Assembly: GCA_016748015.1 (NCBI GenBank)
Contig: JAAOMT010000571.1
Span: 1,057,095 to 1,121,094 of the forward strand
DNA: 64,000 bases
Origin: Geosiphon pyriformis
Lineage: Eukaryota > Glomeromycota > Glomeromycetes > Archaeosporales > Geosiphonaceae
Reading direction: 5' to 3'
The notes under the pieces are model-generated. The model did no database searches. It saw only the letters and a program-made list of their open reading frames with translations, and was not told the DNA's origin. Positions 24,006 through 36,039 of the stretch are shown in pieces (the first letter of the stretch is position 1; each line of letters begins with the position of its first letter). The position numbers and the translations under genes were made by a program.

Positions 24006-25880
24006 ATGAGTGATTATTTATACTTGCCACAACAATCAGAAGAACACTTTGAAACACACAACAAAAACAATCTAGATTTTATTAAACTCAATTTTTTGCT
24101 CTCCTGCTTGATTTGTTTTTCTATTAAAAAACAATTCAGTAAACAATTCCAAAACTTTTGGAACTGGTTTCTGAATGAGCATTCAGCTGAAATTTACATA
24201 GTCTATACAACTTATTACTTTGACCAAGCTTACTTTGAAGAAAAAAACAACAACATCAATCAGCTTTTATATTTCACAACATTTGAACAACAGCCCTCTG
24301 ATTCTGAATATCTAAATCACCAAGTTTACATTTGAATTGCTGCTTATCAGCTAGCTGAAACATTTTATAAAACAAAAAAAAAGCTATTAAACTGCTCTTG
24401 TTTTTGATCTTTTTTCAAGTAAATTAGAACATTTTACTTTATACAACAAAACATTCTAATCACTTTCTAAGACATACAAACTGTTTTAGGGTGAAAAAAC
24501 AATACTCTATTATCATTATTTAGAGGTAATATATAAGATCCAATTGAATGATTGGATGACTTTGAAAGAACTGCTACAGCCAACCAATATAATAATGAAT
24601 ACAAGTTCTAAATTATTGGTGGCTATTTTCAAGGCTTTTTTGCTACTTGGTTTTTACAAAAAACCAATGTCAATGTTTAGCAAAAAATTATTAGATGAAC
24701 ACCAGCAAATGCTAAAAAAGACAACACTTCTTTTATTATCCAGTTTGAAATGAAATTTAGAACTCCTATCTTAATATCCAAATGGCACATAGAATTAGAA
24801 AGAAAAACCCAAGATTTTGGTGAAGTTGTAACTAAATATGCCAAAGCAATCAAAAAGTTAATCAAGTGAATAGACTTTAGAAGAAACTGAACAGAAGAGC
24901 AGAAAATTTACTTCTTCACAAAAAGATTGAGAACTAATCTCTCATATGTTTTTTGGCCTTTTTTGGTCCTAAAAAACAATTTCACAATGGATATAACTAT
25001 TAAACTAGCCCAACAAATTAAAGACAATTAAAGAATACACCTAGGATCTACATTTCCAGTTTTTGCTTCTGCATTTGTTATGGCTCCTGCTTCTTAAATG
25101 GCTGCCACTTCTTTTACTGCCCAAACTCCAGATACCAATAAACAATTGATAAACAGACTTACAGCCAATCTTGCCTAGTTACCAGAACCTTTAGCCCAAG
25201 CAGTCAGAAAAAATCAACAATCTCAAAGACCCAAATATAAATCCCATTTTAATCAGCCCTAGCAACTCCCTTATCAAAAATTACAAAATTATGGCCTATC
25301 TGTGTGTTATTGCTGTAAATTAACTAGACATTTTTTCAAAGATTGCAATAATCTTCCTCTGTTTTTTTTAGCTTCTAAAAACAATGATAGTTAAAACAAC
25401 AGAATCATCAACAACAATGTCCTCAATCAAAGACCCAATCATATTAATATCAATTTTTTTGGAGAGAATTTCCTAGTTAAAGCCACTGTTTATCAGCCTT
25501 TAAACTGGTAGACACACCTTCAAAGGATGAGAGTACAAGCCAACCAGAAAAAAACTCTTTTTATGTTTTTAACCTAATTAATAATGACTATGACATAGAT
25601 AAACTAACAATTAATACTTCTAAATCAACAAAAAAGAAAAAGAAAGCCAAAGTTAATTTTATTTTGAACCCAAACAAAGCATTCATATCAACTACTAATA
25701 ACAATAAGCCACCAAAGACTAAAGTTTTTAAAAATCTTCCAAAATTAAAACTTTCAGAAATAGTACAAAAATTTGGTCCTTATTTCATTGTTAAAAATTT
25801 TATGAGAACTCCAGCACATTACATTTGGCCAACTAATAACTCATCTACAGTTCAGAAAAGATCTTCACAAATCATTGATT
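24006..25880 (+). pseudogene. element P gag with CCHC knuckle
   Basis: N-terminal piece open at 24006-24335, then shifted pieces, one at 24544-24750. The capsid region is broken by stops and a frame shift. The knuckle CYCCKLTRHFFKDC at 25305-25346 keeps CX2CX4HX4C spacing. Followed by a Lys/Asn/Pro-rich linker at 25664-25927. Confidence 0.7.
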
Positions 25881-26321
25881 CTAAAGAAAAAAACACCAAA
25901 AACCAACAATCACCTTCACCAAGCTAAACTTGCTAACAACAGCAATATTACTCTCTTTATTTACAAAGCCCAAGTGGCTGGTTATTTTATTGACTTGATC
26001 TTAGACAGTGGATTATCTGTTAGTGTAATTGTTAAACACTTTTTGAAAGCCATTGAAAGAAAAATTAACAAATCTTCCATCCGACTTATAACCAATATAC
26101 ATAGTAATAAGAAGAAAGGCCTGGGCATAGCCAAAGCTATTTCTGTTTGCATCAATGACATTGGCATTGAAACTAATATAGAAGTATTTAAAGCAAAAGA
26201 GTACATCATAATTGTTAACAATAAGTGGCTTAAAAAAGCCAAAATACTACTTGATTATGAACTTTGTGAGCTAACTATCAGATATAGTAAGAAGCCTATT
26301 ATGGTTAAGTGCTGTTATTAG
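25875..26321 (+). pseudogene. element P retropepsin-like protease
   Basis: Open for 148 codons. The active site is DLILDSGLSV, with DSG at 26004-26012; aspartic proteases of this type act as dimers and cut Gag-Pol. Followed by KAISVCINDIGIETNIEVF and NNKWLKKAKILLDY, the usual 'flap and N-W-L' region of gypsy proteases. It may still fold, but the rest of the polyprotein is broken. Confidence 0.75.
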
Positions 26322-26469
26322 ACAACCCCTCCAATATTCAAGCAGAATTAAAAAAATGAGTAATCAGATAAATTAGATAATGATAAAAGTGATGAAAAAA
26401 AAGATTAAAAAGAACAAGAAAAAACTGCTAAACTTGTCTATACTATCTTTATCAGCAATAGCAAGCCAC

Positions 26470-26770
26470 TAGACAATATCAAAACTGACAGAGAAAGAAT
26501 TATTGTAAATAACAAGCTAATCTGCTGGCCTTATTATGATATTCTCAGAAAAATCTTTGATAGAAAGCCTAACAAGAAAGCAAAATACAGTTATTGGTGG
26601 CATGGCTTTTGTGTACAGTGCTGGTGTAATAAACTTTTGTATTCTCCTAGTAATAAATGCAAATTCTGTCTAATCTACTACAAATATTGGAAACTCATTA
26701 GTCTAATACCAAAAGAAAAACTAAAAAAAATACAAAAGTCTTTTAAAAATAAACTATCTAAGATCTAATC
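26470..26770 (+). pseudogene. element P Cys-rich module between protease and RT
   Basis: Reads WWHGFCVQCWCNKLLYSP followed by NKCKFCLIYYKYW: two CX2C pairs, a likely zinc ribbon. It matches the CX2C...CX2C module before the dUTPase in A elements (CCHC..YCDNCDLIY). In P no dUTPase follows. Confidence 0.65.
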
Positions 26771-26929
26771 ACTTATAATAAAACAAAAAAAACTCTCTTT
26801 TAAAGAAAAAAAGTAGATATTAAAAATCTGTTGGCTAAGAATAGCCCAATTATCTTAAAAGAAAGTAATACCTCTAAATGAACTTATGTAATACAACACA
26901 TTATTATCATCAGAGAAACTTGCCTCATC

Positions 26930-27760
26930 TATTTAAAGCCTTATCAATCCAATCAGCACAATAATGAGTTCATCAAAAAAGAGATAACCCAAATGAAAAA
27001 TCTTGGATTTATACAAGAAACCAAGAGTAAATGGGCTTTTCCAATTGTAGTGGTATCCAAAAAAGATAGAACCCTATGCTTCTGCATTGACTATTGCCAA
27101 TTAAATGCCATTATTATAAGAGACATATACTTATTTTCCAAAATTAATGCAATGTTAAACAAATTTAATGGTGCTGTTTTTTTCTCAACTATTGACTTAA
27201 CTGCTAAATTCTGGCAAGTAGAGATGAATTCAGAAAGTAAAAAAAAAACTGTTTTTATTACCAAGTATGACATCTACAAATTTACAGTAATGCCTTTTGG
27301 TCTTATTAATGCTCCTCCCATCTTTCAATGTCTAATAAACAAAGTGTTTAAATCAGTAAAAAAAACTTTGTTTTGGTCTATTTGGACAACATAATAGTAT
27401 ACTCAAAAATCTGAGATAAATACTTTGAACATTTGCAAAAGATTTTTGATCTTTTTAGAAATGCTGGTCTTAAGATAAATCTAATCAAATCTTTTTTTGG
27501 ATAACAATCTACCTAGTTCCTTGGTTATTTTATTACAAAAGATAGAATTTTCTCTGACTCAGCTAAAATTGAAAAAGTTCAGAACATTAGACAACCAATA
27601 AATGTTCTTAAACTACACTTTTTCTTTGGTTTGGCTTCTTACTATTGCAAATTTATTAAAAATTTCTCCAAAATCGTCTTTTCTCTTAATCAACTACTCA
27701 GAAAAAATGTCAATTATTACTGAAGCATTCATTAACAAAAGACTTTTGAAACTCTAAAGA
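26930..27760 (+). pseudogene. element P reverse transcriptase
   Basis: Open at 26993-27394: KDRTLCFCIDYCQLNAI, FFSTIDLTAKFWQVEM, YKFTVMPFGLINAPPIFQ. After a frame shift the catalytic box reads YLDN (27378-27389) instead of YLDD. Thumb region and the LGYxI-type block follow near 27500-27650. Confidence 0.8.
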
Positions 27761-27779
27761 AAAAACTTGTTATTGAACC

Positions 27780-28200
27780 AATCTTTAAACAACCTAACCT
27801 AGACCAATTTTTTATTTTGGACACTAATGTATCTGGCTATTAACTTGGTATTGTTCTCTCACAAAAAGATAAAAATAGCAGAAAACATGCTATAGCATAT
27901 GCCAATAGAACTCTCACACTAGCAAAAAAAAACTATTTAGTTACTGAACAAGAATGCTTAGCAGTAGTTTGGGCTACTAGTTATTGGGACCAATATCTTC
28001 TTGATATGAAATTTCTAGTAATAACTAATCATCAAGCCTTGGTTTGGCTGCATAATAAAAAGAAGCTGAAACATAAATAAATAACTTGCTAAATACTCCA
28101 TTTAGATGAATTTGACTATAACATTTAACATCACAAAGAAACAAATTATTAAAATGCTAACACACTCTCTAAACTTACTATTCAATAATAGTACAATCTC
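27780..28200 (+). pseudogene. element P RNase H
   Basis: Ty3-type RNase H: FFILDTNVSGY (Asp-containing start), SQKDKNSRKHAIAYANRTLT, YLVTEQECLAVVWA (the conserved Glu helix), FLVITNHQALVWL. Stop codons break it. Confidence 0.75.
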
Positions 28201-28439
28201 TTAACCAAACCAACTTAATTATTAATAATACCCTTATAAACAAGCACAATAATAGACTTGAACAACTACTCTGCCTTAATGAAATTTTTGGGTAAAAGAC
28301 AATACCCATCAGAATATACTTGACAGCAAAGAAAACATTTGTGCAAACAATTAAATTTCTATATAATTTGCCAGAACCAATTATATAAAAGAAATAGAAA
28401 AGATTCTGACCACTCTTAAAGAATTATTAGATTTAAAGA

Positions 28440-29530
28440 AAAAAAAATTGTAATCTACAACATGTATATTGATCCATTAACTGGACACTTTGGAAAAACA
28501 AAAACAATTCAAAAAACTTTAACTCACTATTATTGGCCTATCTTAAGAAAAAACATTGCTGAGTATATAAAAACCTGTAACACTTGCCAAAAAAAAAACA
28601 AATCCAACCAAAAAAAAGATATTCATTCAATCTCTATTGGCCAACCATTTGACAGAATTGGTATAAATGTTGTTGGACTCTTAATAATAACTCTTAATAG
28701 CAATAGATATATTATCACAGCTACTGACTATTTTATAAAGTGAATAGAAGCAAGAGCTATTCCAGACCAAACAGCAGTCTCATTAGCCAACTTCATATAT
28801 AAAGATATCATCTGTTATTATGGCTGCTCCAAAGAACTTTTATCTGATAGAAGAAGAGCTTTTCTCAGTATACTGGTTAAAAAACTTTGCAAAAAAATGG
28901 GAATATGTTATAAATTTTCTTTTTCTTACCACCTTCAAACAAATAGTCTAGTAAAATGTTTCAATAGAACATTATGTAAAATCTTAACCAAAATCAATAA
29001 AGAAACAAACTTATGAAACAAAGTATTGTCTTTAGCTTTGTTTGCTTATAAAATTATAACATAACAAGTTATGAACCTTTTTATCTGCTCTATGAACACA
29101 TGGCAACACTATCAATAGAAATTAACATTAAAATAATACTTTTTAAAGAAATTACAATAGGGAATTATAAAGACATTTTGCAAAAAAGACTTGGTATTAT
29201 TCTTGACTTATTGGTAGAAGCATAAATAATTGCCTTTGAAAAGATAAAACAGTTTCAAGAAAAGTTTAAGAAAAAAAAAACTTATAAAAAACTTTTTTTA
29301 AATATTGGTAATTTGGTATTGGAATACTATTTAGACAGAGACAATGTCTATAATAATAAATTCTTTAACCAATAGAAAAAATCCTTTTTAGTCAACAAAG
29401 TTTTGAACAATAGTTCTTATATTCTTCAAAATCAATTCAAAACAATCTTTAATGATTATTCTGTTTATGATACATGACTCAAAAAATATTATAAACGACT
29501 TAATTGGTTGCTTATTGTGGTAATACTGAC
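28440..29530 (+). pseudogene. element P integrase
   Basis: Zinc-binding N-terminus (GHFGKTKTIQ...H and CNTCQKK) open at 28462-28743. In the catalytic core the first Asp position reads GINVVG (Asn), the second is kept (LLSDRR), and the Glu position reads TNSLVKCFNRTL (Lys). C-terminal GPY/F-like block near 29300-29480 (NKFFNQ...KSFLVNKVLNN). Two of three catalytic acids are lost by G to A. Confidence 0.8.
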
Positions 29531-30052
29531 TCAAATGATTAGCAAAAATCAAGTATAAATAAATGCACTATTCTCAAAACAGAAGTATCTTTAATTAACA
29601 TAAATAATTATTTTCTGAATCAAAACATTCAAAACACTTTTTATACTCTCCATGAGTATTGAATCAAAAACTATTCAAATATTACTCTGACCATTGGAAA
29701 ACAAACCATTATAATTGATAACAGTAAAACATATACTATTATTAAATCTAAAAAAACCATTACCAAAAGAGAAAGAATTGGTAGCAAAATAGATAAATAT
29801 TTGTTAGAAAGTATAACAACAGCTATACTTTCATCTTTTAGTACAATTAAGAAAACACTTTAAGAAATCTTGCCCATTGTTACCAGAGGTTTTTGGTCTT
29901 TTTTCTTGAATATTGTTAATATTGATTTGCTGTGAATTCACATTTTCAGGAAGTAGTTGGACCTTCAGCAACTGAATTTATCTTTAAATTATCTCCTATA
30001 ATTTGAACTGCTGGGCTTATAAGTGGAATAACCAATTCTGTGCCAGTTATTT
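29530..30052 (+). other. post-integrase region of element P
   Basis: Partly open frames without a family I recognise, e.g. ITLTIGKQTIIIDNSKTYTI then ITKRERIGSKIDKYLLES near 29670-29840. May correspond to the post-integrase ORF3 of other elements but I cannot show similarity. Confidence 0.35.
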
Positions 30053-30188
30053 TGTGTAGTTACATTGTAGTAAACATCAACTCTTTCTCAGAAATTGCTC
30101 ATCTGAAAGCTTACTAAAAATGTGTAGTTACTTTGCTGTGAAAGTCAACTCTTCTACAGAAATCTTGTCTGTAGGCTATTCCAATAAT
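30053..30188. repeat. tandem duplication of a ~68-bp unit
   Basis: TGTGTAGTTACATTGTAGT (30053) and TGTGTAGTTACTTTGCTGT (30121) start two similar units, each continuing with TCAACTCTT and CAGAAAT. Two copies, diverged. Confidence 0.6.
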
Positions 30189-30249
30189 TATGATAAAAAA
30201 AGTGAAAAAAAATAAAAGAAATATAAAAGAAATAGAATTGTGTTAAGAA

Positions 30250-30820
30250 AAACGTTTTCTATTCAGGCCTGGAGTCACTAACAGATTATTGAAATTGGTA
30301 GCTAATCAATTTTAAAACGTTAGTTGTGTTAAGGGAATTTCAAATGCAATAATCAAAGGATTTGGTTTTTGAATATTTAATTTTTTATTTGAATGTGTAA
30401 AAGATGATTTGTTCTAATTAAGATATCTAAAGTGAGATACTATGTTAAGATACTATAAGAAGATACATTTTCTTGAAGAGAGAAGCTCTTTTTTTATACA
30501 ACTTGTTGTAGTACTAGTCTTTGAACTTTTTTTTTTTCTACAATTTGGATAAACTAAAGATATATTTTGGCAAACTACAAGTTATTTCACTGAACTATTG
30601 ATTATTTCGGCCAATTTCTATTAATTTCGACGAATCTTGACTATGTTAAATGGTTCAGAGTATTGTGTAATTTAATCATCTTAATTTCTATGATACAAAT
30701 CGGATTATTGATTGAGTAATGATATTTAATAATTTGTTTAAATAATAAGTGATAATTAAAATAAATAATAATGTATGCTAATTAATAATAGGAATTATGA
30801 AGGTAATTTCATGTTAATTA
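30250..30820 (-). repeat. possible 3' LTR of element B
   Basis: Non-coding 570 bp after ORF3, where the 3' LTR should lie. In sense orientation it holds a TATAAAAAAAGAGC box near 30499-30486. No second copy in the window, so ends are unknown. Confidence 0.35.
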
Positions 30821-30824
30821 ATAG

Positions 30825-31426
30825 CTAAAATTCTGCTGATAACATAATCTCCTTCTTAAGACTGAGCTTTATTGAAGTCCAAGTACTATCTGTAATGTTA
30901 AGATAGTAATCCAAGATAATTGAAGTGATCTGGTCTGAAAATTGTTGAAATTTCAGTTCTGTGAGTTTTCCAATGTATTGAATCTTCATTGGATGGAGTA
31001 TTGGATTTTGTAGGACGTTTTCACAAGTGTTGAATAAATTATAGAGTCTAAATGCTGTTCTAAGTTTGTAGCAAGTGTTTGTTAATCTAACTGCTGTCTT
31101 GAATTCATTGTGAATTTGTTTTTGTATAGCCTCAGGAATAATGTTGGTTGCTTCAAGTTCCAGTTTTTGTTCATAAAGTGTTTTTTCAATATGAAAATAT
31201 CTATATATAAGAGTATGTTCATTGTTTTGTTTATTAAGAAATAATAGAAGTTTTTGTTGAATTGTGGTATTTGGTAGAATGTCAATAAGGGCAATTAAAA
31301 AATTTTCTTTCAATGCTTGCTTCAAAAGTTCTGGTAACCTATTTTCAGAGTAACTTCTTGTTTTTTTTCTATAAGAGTAATAGTTCTGAAAATTATTTAC
31401 TACTGGGGCTGTGGTTTCTTTCTAAA
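30825..31426 (-). CDS. element B post-integrase ORF3, unknown function
   Basis: Open for about 200 codons in a frame separate from integrase, no stops. Its C-terminal 55 residues align with the A-element ORF3: RTAFRLYNLF...IGKLTELKFQQFSDQITSIIL versus RAIYRLYMRF...LGKMTNAQFEELQNKITQVIL. Predicted largely helical, with no signal peptide and no membrane helix, so not env-like. The open frame starts after a TAG at about 31427 without an early ATG, so it could need splicing, reinitiation or frameshifting, or its start may be lost. I do not recognise a known family. It is the least damaged reading frame of element B. Confidence 0.6.
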
Positions 31427-31746
31427 TATAATTAATTTAACTTCCATTAATTGTTATGGATAAGTCAAGAAGTATTTTCAAAGCTAACATTAATTTTTGG
31501 AATATTTGTTGAATATTTTGGGAAATAATTATAATAAACCTGACTATTTAATAAAGAGAAAAAAAAGAATAAAGAAAATTATTTTTGGGTATAGGGTTTT
31601 TATTTGTTTTTGGGTTTGGGTGTTTTCTTTTTGTAATTATTTACTATTTTTGTTTTTGTGTATCATTAAAAGAATTATTGTAAAATTATATTGAATTGAG
31701 TGTTCAAGTTTGGTTGTTGTTCTATTATAATTATTGGTTTTAAATT
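31427..31746. other. gap between integrase and ORF3 in element B
   Basis: AT-rich, no open frame of note on the minus strand. Could hold the lost 5' part of ORF3. Confidence 0.4.
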
Positions 31747-32800
31747 TCAGAGAATATCTTCAGGATTAATTAAAGGGGAATGTATACCAATTTGTGGAAT
31801 TAATGGTTCAGGATTGTTTCTGAAGTGATAGTGTTTCAATTGATCTTTATGTACAACTTTTGCTAGTACTTTGTCATCAAGTCTTAACTTATATGATCCA
31901 TTGCCTAAAATTTCGTAGATATAAAATGGTCCATCTCATTTATGTTCAAATTTTCCATTCCATTGTTTTTTAGTCTTAGTTTTGTATAAGAGAACTTTAT
32001 TTCCAACCTTAAATTCATTGGTAACTGGTGGCAGTTTGATGTCATGTCTTTCTTTTTGTAGGGCTTGGGAATGTTTAATGTAAGTAGCTGCTATGTGTTT
32101 TTTTTCTTCCAATGTACTAAGGAAAGTATAGGCTCTTTTTTGGAGTGTTTCTTGGAAGTTTTTTTTATTGATTGGTTGTACTGAATATGTTTCCAATGTG
32201 AAATTAATTGGTAATGTTGCTGTCTTTCCATAAGTAAAATTAAATAATATGTGTTTTGTAGTATCTTGTTTTAGTGTTCTGTGTGCTAATAATACTAATA
32301 AAATAAAAATATCCCATTTTTGCTTAAAATTTGTTAAGACTTTGGCTAAAAATTCACACAATGTTCTGTTGAAATGTTCTATAAGTCTATTTGTTTAAGG
32401 GTGATAAGGTAATAATAGAGGTCTTTTGATCTTAAATTGTTCACAAATTTTTTGTATCAAGTTGTTCACAAAATGTGTTCCTTGATCAGATAAAAGTTCA
32501 ATTGGGTATCCATGTCTACAAATAATGTCTTCATAAATAAAATTTGCTACTGATTTTTTATTTGCTTTCTGGATGGCTCTAATTTCAGGCCATTTGGTAA
32601 AATAATCTACTGCAACTGCAATATAACAATTTCTTTGGGTTGTGATAGGTAATAATCCGACTAAATTAATTTCAACTCTGTCAAAAAGTTGTTCAACTTT
32701 GATTGAATTTAAAAGTTTTGTGGAGTGAGTTTCTTCTTTTTTTTAATAACTATCACAAGATTTCTACATATTATTAAATGTTTTTTTGCATGTGAGGCCA
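31747..32800 (-). pseudogene. element B integrase
   Basis: C-terminal half open at 32361-31936 (LPPVTNEFKVGNKVLLYKT) and then to a stop at 31747 (GPFYIYEILGNGSYKLRLDD, the GPY/F module; KVVHKDQLKHYH). Core upstream contains stops; the first Asp region reads EINLVG (Asp to Asn), the second is kept in LLSDQGTHFV, and the Glu is kept in RLIEHFNRTL. Confidence 0.8.
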
Positions 32801-33219
32801 AAAGTAATGTTCAAAAGTTCTTTGAATTGTTCCATCTTTTCCCAAGTATGCTGAAGAAAGATCTGGGTACATGTTGTATAGAATTGTTTCTTTTTTATTT
32901 TCCTGTACTAATTTGAGTAGTTGGTTTGGATTTCTGCAATTTTTGTAATAAATTTTGTTGTGGTGTATGAAATATTGTTTGAATTGGTGTTGTAATTAAT
33001 GTTTTTCATTTGGAGACCAATTTTCTGGTATGGTAAGAGTCTCCAAATAGTTTTTAAGATTGTTGTAATTTTTGGGATCTATTGTTGTTTTGTTGTTTTG
33101 TTGGTAATGATAAGTTGTAGTGAAATTGTTAGTGGTATTAATTTTGTCTCATTTTTGAGAGGCTATTAACATTGGTGTGTAGTTTTTCTGGTTTGTAATG
33201 TATAATATATTTGTAGTCT

Positions 33220-33650
33220 GCTAGGAAATTATTTCATCGAGACTGTTTGGCACTTTGTTCAGTTTTTTTTTATTGAGCCATTTGAGACCAATATTGTCAG
33301 TTATAATATCAAATTCTTTTCTATTTTTCAGGTATTGTTGAAAATGTTTAATAACCCAAATTACTGCAGCAGCTTCTAATTCAGTTGAGCCATATTTGAG
33401 TCCTGTTGGCTTAAGTGTTCTACTAACATAGGCAATGACTTGTTCTTGGCCATTTTTATTTAATTATAATAAGATGGCACTAAATGCTATATGTAAAGCA
33501 TTAGTGGCTAGTTGAAATCATTTATTAAAATCTGAATAAGCAAAAACTGGAGCTGTTGTTAATTTTGTCTTAAGGATTTCAAAAGCTTTTTGTTGTTTTT
33601 CAGTTCATTGGTATAACACATTTTTGTTGGTAAGATAATTGAGTGGTTTG
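33220..33650 (-). pseudogene. element B RNase H
   Basis: Blocks such as GQEQVIAYVSRTL and ALNYW-type text are readable with stops on the minus strand between RT and integrase. Position and order match the RNase H of the A elements. Confidence 0.6.
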
Positions 33651-33659
33651 GCAATTTTT

Positions 33660-34420
33660 GAGAATCTTTTTATGAATTTCTGATAGTAGGAGGCTAATTC
33701 TACAAATCCTTATAGTTCTATGGTATTTTTGGGAGTTTGAAAGTTTTTAACAGCACTGATTGTTCCAGGGTTTGGTTTGATTCCATCTTTGCTAACAATG
33801 TGTCCAAGAAAAATTAAACTTGTTTTTCCAAAGTAACATTTCTCAATGTTTAACTTTAATCCTGCTTTCTATAATCATTGAAAAACTTCTTGCAGGTGAA
33901 TAAGATAAGCTTCAAAGCTTGATAAGTACACATTAGTATCATCTAGATAAACAACTACTGATTGCCACAAAAGTCCTTCATATACAACATCCATGAGTTA
34001 TTGAAATGTTGCTGGTGCATTGCAGAGTCCAAAAAGCATAACATTGAATTCATAGTTTTCTCCTTGAGTGGTAAATGCTGTTTTGGGTCGATCTTTTGGG
34101 TCCATTTTGACTTGTCAGTATCTACTTTCCAAGTCTAAAGTTGAAAAGAACTTGGCTTTTCCTAATGCATCTAACATGTCATCAATTCTTGAAAAAGGGT
34201 AGGTATCTTCAATTGTGACACTATTCAATTGTCAATAGTCAACACAAAATCTGATTTTTCCATTTTTTTTTGACAAAAACTACTGGTAAGGCTCATGGAC
34301 TTCTTGATAATTGAATCAATCCGTTATTAAGCATTCTTTGGACCTTTTCTCTAATGAATTGGTGGCTGACAGGTGGTACTTGATAGGCTTGTTGTCATTT
34401 TGGTGGAGCATCTCCTGTGT
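33660..34420 (-). pseudogene. element B reverse transcriptase with YLDD retained
   Basis: Minus-strand palm domain: [51 protein letters not shown], and VVYLDDTNVY with the catalytic YLDD intact at 33949-33938. A, A2 and P copies read YLDN here. Scattered Trp-to-stop changes break the frame. Confidence 0.8.
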
Positions 34421-34547
34421 GAATCTAATATTAAACAATATCTGTTTTTCCAAGGTCATTGTTGTCTTTTGCAAATATATCTGCAAATTCAGCTATTAGC
34501 TGTTTCAATTGTTTTTGTTGTTGAGGTTCCAAAGGACTCATGTTAAT

Positions 34548-34910
34548 TCAAGAGAGTTTTTCTTCCAAAAAGTAGTAGTTTTCAGTAGTAAGAATGATAT
34601 TTGGACTTGGAAGTAATATATATTTTATAATTTCGATGAAATTAGAGACAATTTGAGGGTTTTCATCTTGGAAAATATTGCTGTGTATGATTCCAATCTC
34701 TAATTTATTCAATAAGACAATAGGGTAATTATTGGGGTTGTAGAATGTAACTCGAAATTTTTTCATTCCTTTGGGAATATAAACGTTTGAAATTAAGATT
34801 TCATGCTTTAAACAGATTTGTTCATTGAATTCAAAGATTTGTTGGGTAGTAGTGAGATTTGAGCAAGTGTAAATTTCATGATGTTTACCAAAAGGTGAAA
34901 TAGTAATTGG
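34548..34910 (-). pseudogene. element B beta-rich linker between dUTPase and RT
   Basis: Open at 34766-34548: KKFRVTFYNPNNYPIVLLNK followed by EIGIIHSNI. This resembles the short beta-strand domain that precedes RT in many gypsy Pol proteins (hydrophobic-x-N-x-T/N pattern), and matches the IKIPIYN...IRYL block in A elements. Confidence 0.55.
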
Positions 34911-35345
34911 TTAAAGAAGTTGAAGAATCTGGTAAGATTCATTCTGTGCATTAAAAGCTATATTTGCTGGCACTGTAAATTGTTCAGTTGAACCAAAACC
35001 TTGCATTCCTCTTTCACTTTTTCCCAATTGTTCTCTGTTGTTAACTGATTGTAAACCCAAACTGTTGATTAAGGGTAGGTAAATTGCTTGAGCAATTTTT
35101 TCAGCATGTTCAATTTTGAATGATTTGTCTGTTTTATTCTGCAACATAATGGTAATGTCTCCAATATATCCTGCATCTATAACTCCTCCTCTAATATTGA
35201 TTCTTTTGTTTGCCAATGAAGATCTGAATGCAATTTGAACCATTGTTCCAGGTGGAATTTCAAAAGTGATTTTAAGATTGATTTTTGTCAAAGACTTTGG
35301 TTAAAGAATCAAAGTGTCTTTGCCAGGATATCTGAAGTTATATCT
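34911..35345 (-). pseudogene. element B dUTPase domain
   Basis: dUTPase hydrolyses dUTP to dUMP, limiting uracil in new DNA. All five trimeric-dUTPase motifs are visible in order: 1, DARYNFRY (usual DAGYDL; damaged, 35340-35315); 2, FRSSLANKRIN; 3, GGVIDAGYIGDI with the catalytic Asp and Tyr kept; 4, AEKIAQAIYLPL; 5, GMQGFGSTEQ. One stop (TAA) separates motif 1 from motif 2 at 35300-35298. Sequence differs clearly from the A-family dUTPases, so this is an old component of both lineages rather than a recent gain. Confidence 0.82.
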
Positions 35346-36039
35346 TGCATCAATTTCGTGGGCTTTTTTTGGTTTTATTCCTTGCTTATTGTTGTTAAAA
35401 TATTTGAATTGTATAGCAGGCTGGTTTTCAGTAAAATAGATTGGTGTTGTTGTAATTTTATTTTTTGTTTTAGATTTCCCAAATTTGATTTCTTCCTGGT
35501 CATTTTCACTGGACAAAAAAATGCTAAAAGCATAGTATTCTGGACACCATTTGTTATTACAAAACATAATACATTCTTCATACAATTAAATGTTTATTCA
35601 CTCTAATTGTTAAATTTGAGCTTCTTGGGTTGAATAAATGTGGCTTGCAATTTGGTGGTATGTTTCCACTTTATCTTCATAGTTGAATCCAGCTAATTTT
35701 ATTGTATATTCAATGTATTTAGCTTCTTTTATTTGGTGGACATCTTCTTGAGTGGCTTCATTGATTAATGTCATTGCTAAATCAAAAATTATTTCAGCAT
35801 CATGAGAAGAGTAGTAGAGTTTGTTGAAAGCACTATTGTATGCTGTATCAAATAATGTTCTTCTTCTGACTTTTTCCGAAATTGATAGGACATATTGACA
35901 GATTTGATCACATATTCCTCTTTTTATTGCAACATCAATCCAGTTGTATTCTTTTGATAGCATATCTCTACATGTGAGGCAAGATGTGTTGTCCCATTTT
36001 CCATTTCTTTTTGGAGATTCAAATTATTTTCTATGGCAT
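35346..36039 (-). pseudogene. element B Cys-rich module (interrupted by A1)
   Basis: Minus-strand frames 35963-35610 and 35585-35301. Visible CX2C pairs: TSCLTCRDML and CDQICQYVLS, then ECIMFCNNKWC. The upstream half (CKKK and TCYFCKAC) lies at 63896-64000 beyond the A1 insertion; joining the flanks and dropping one GCAT keeps the frame. Probably a zinc ribbon cluster; role unknown. Confidence 0.7.

Larger units (their letters stand above)
23285..29900 (+). mobile_element. Ty3/gypsy element P, plus strand, decayed, 3' LTR not found
   Basis: Order 5' LTR, PBS, gag, CCHC, protease, Cys-rich module, RT, RNase H, integrase: the Ty3/gypsy order. Unlike the A and B elements it lacks a recognisable dUTPase. 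The 3' LTR cannot be found; the element appears to be cut off before element B. Catalytic residues are lost in RT and integrase. Confidence 0.85.
30250..36039 (-). mobile_element. Ty3/gypsy element B (left part), host of A1
   Basis: Minus-strand element. Reading right to left: Cys-rich module, dUTPase, linker, RT, RNase H, integrase, ORF3, then AT-rich sequence that probably includes the 3' LTR. Cut at 36039 by A1 with target duplication GCAT; the sequence resumes at 63896. Distinct lineage from the A elements but same gene order in the part that is visible. Confidence 0.85.

Noticed and set aside
30825-31426. env-like gene after integrase
   Set aside because: No signal peptide, no membrane helix, no Cys pattern; helical soluble protein instead.
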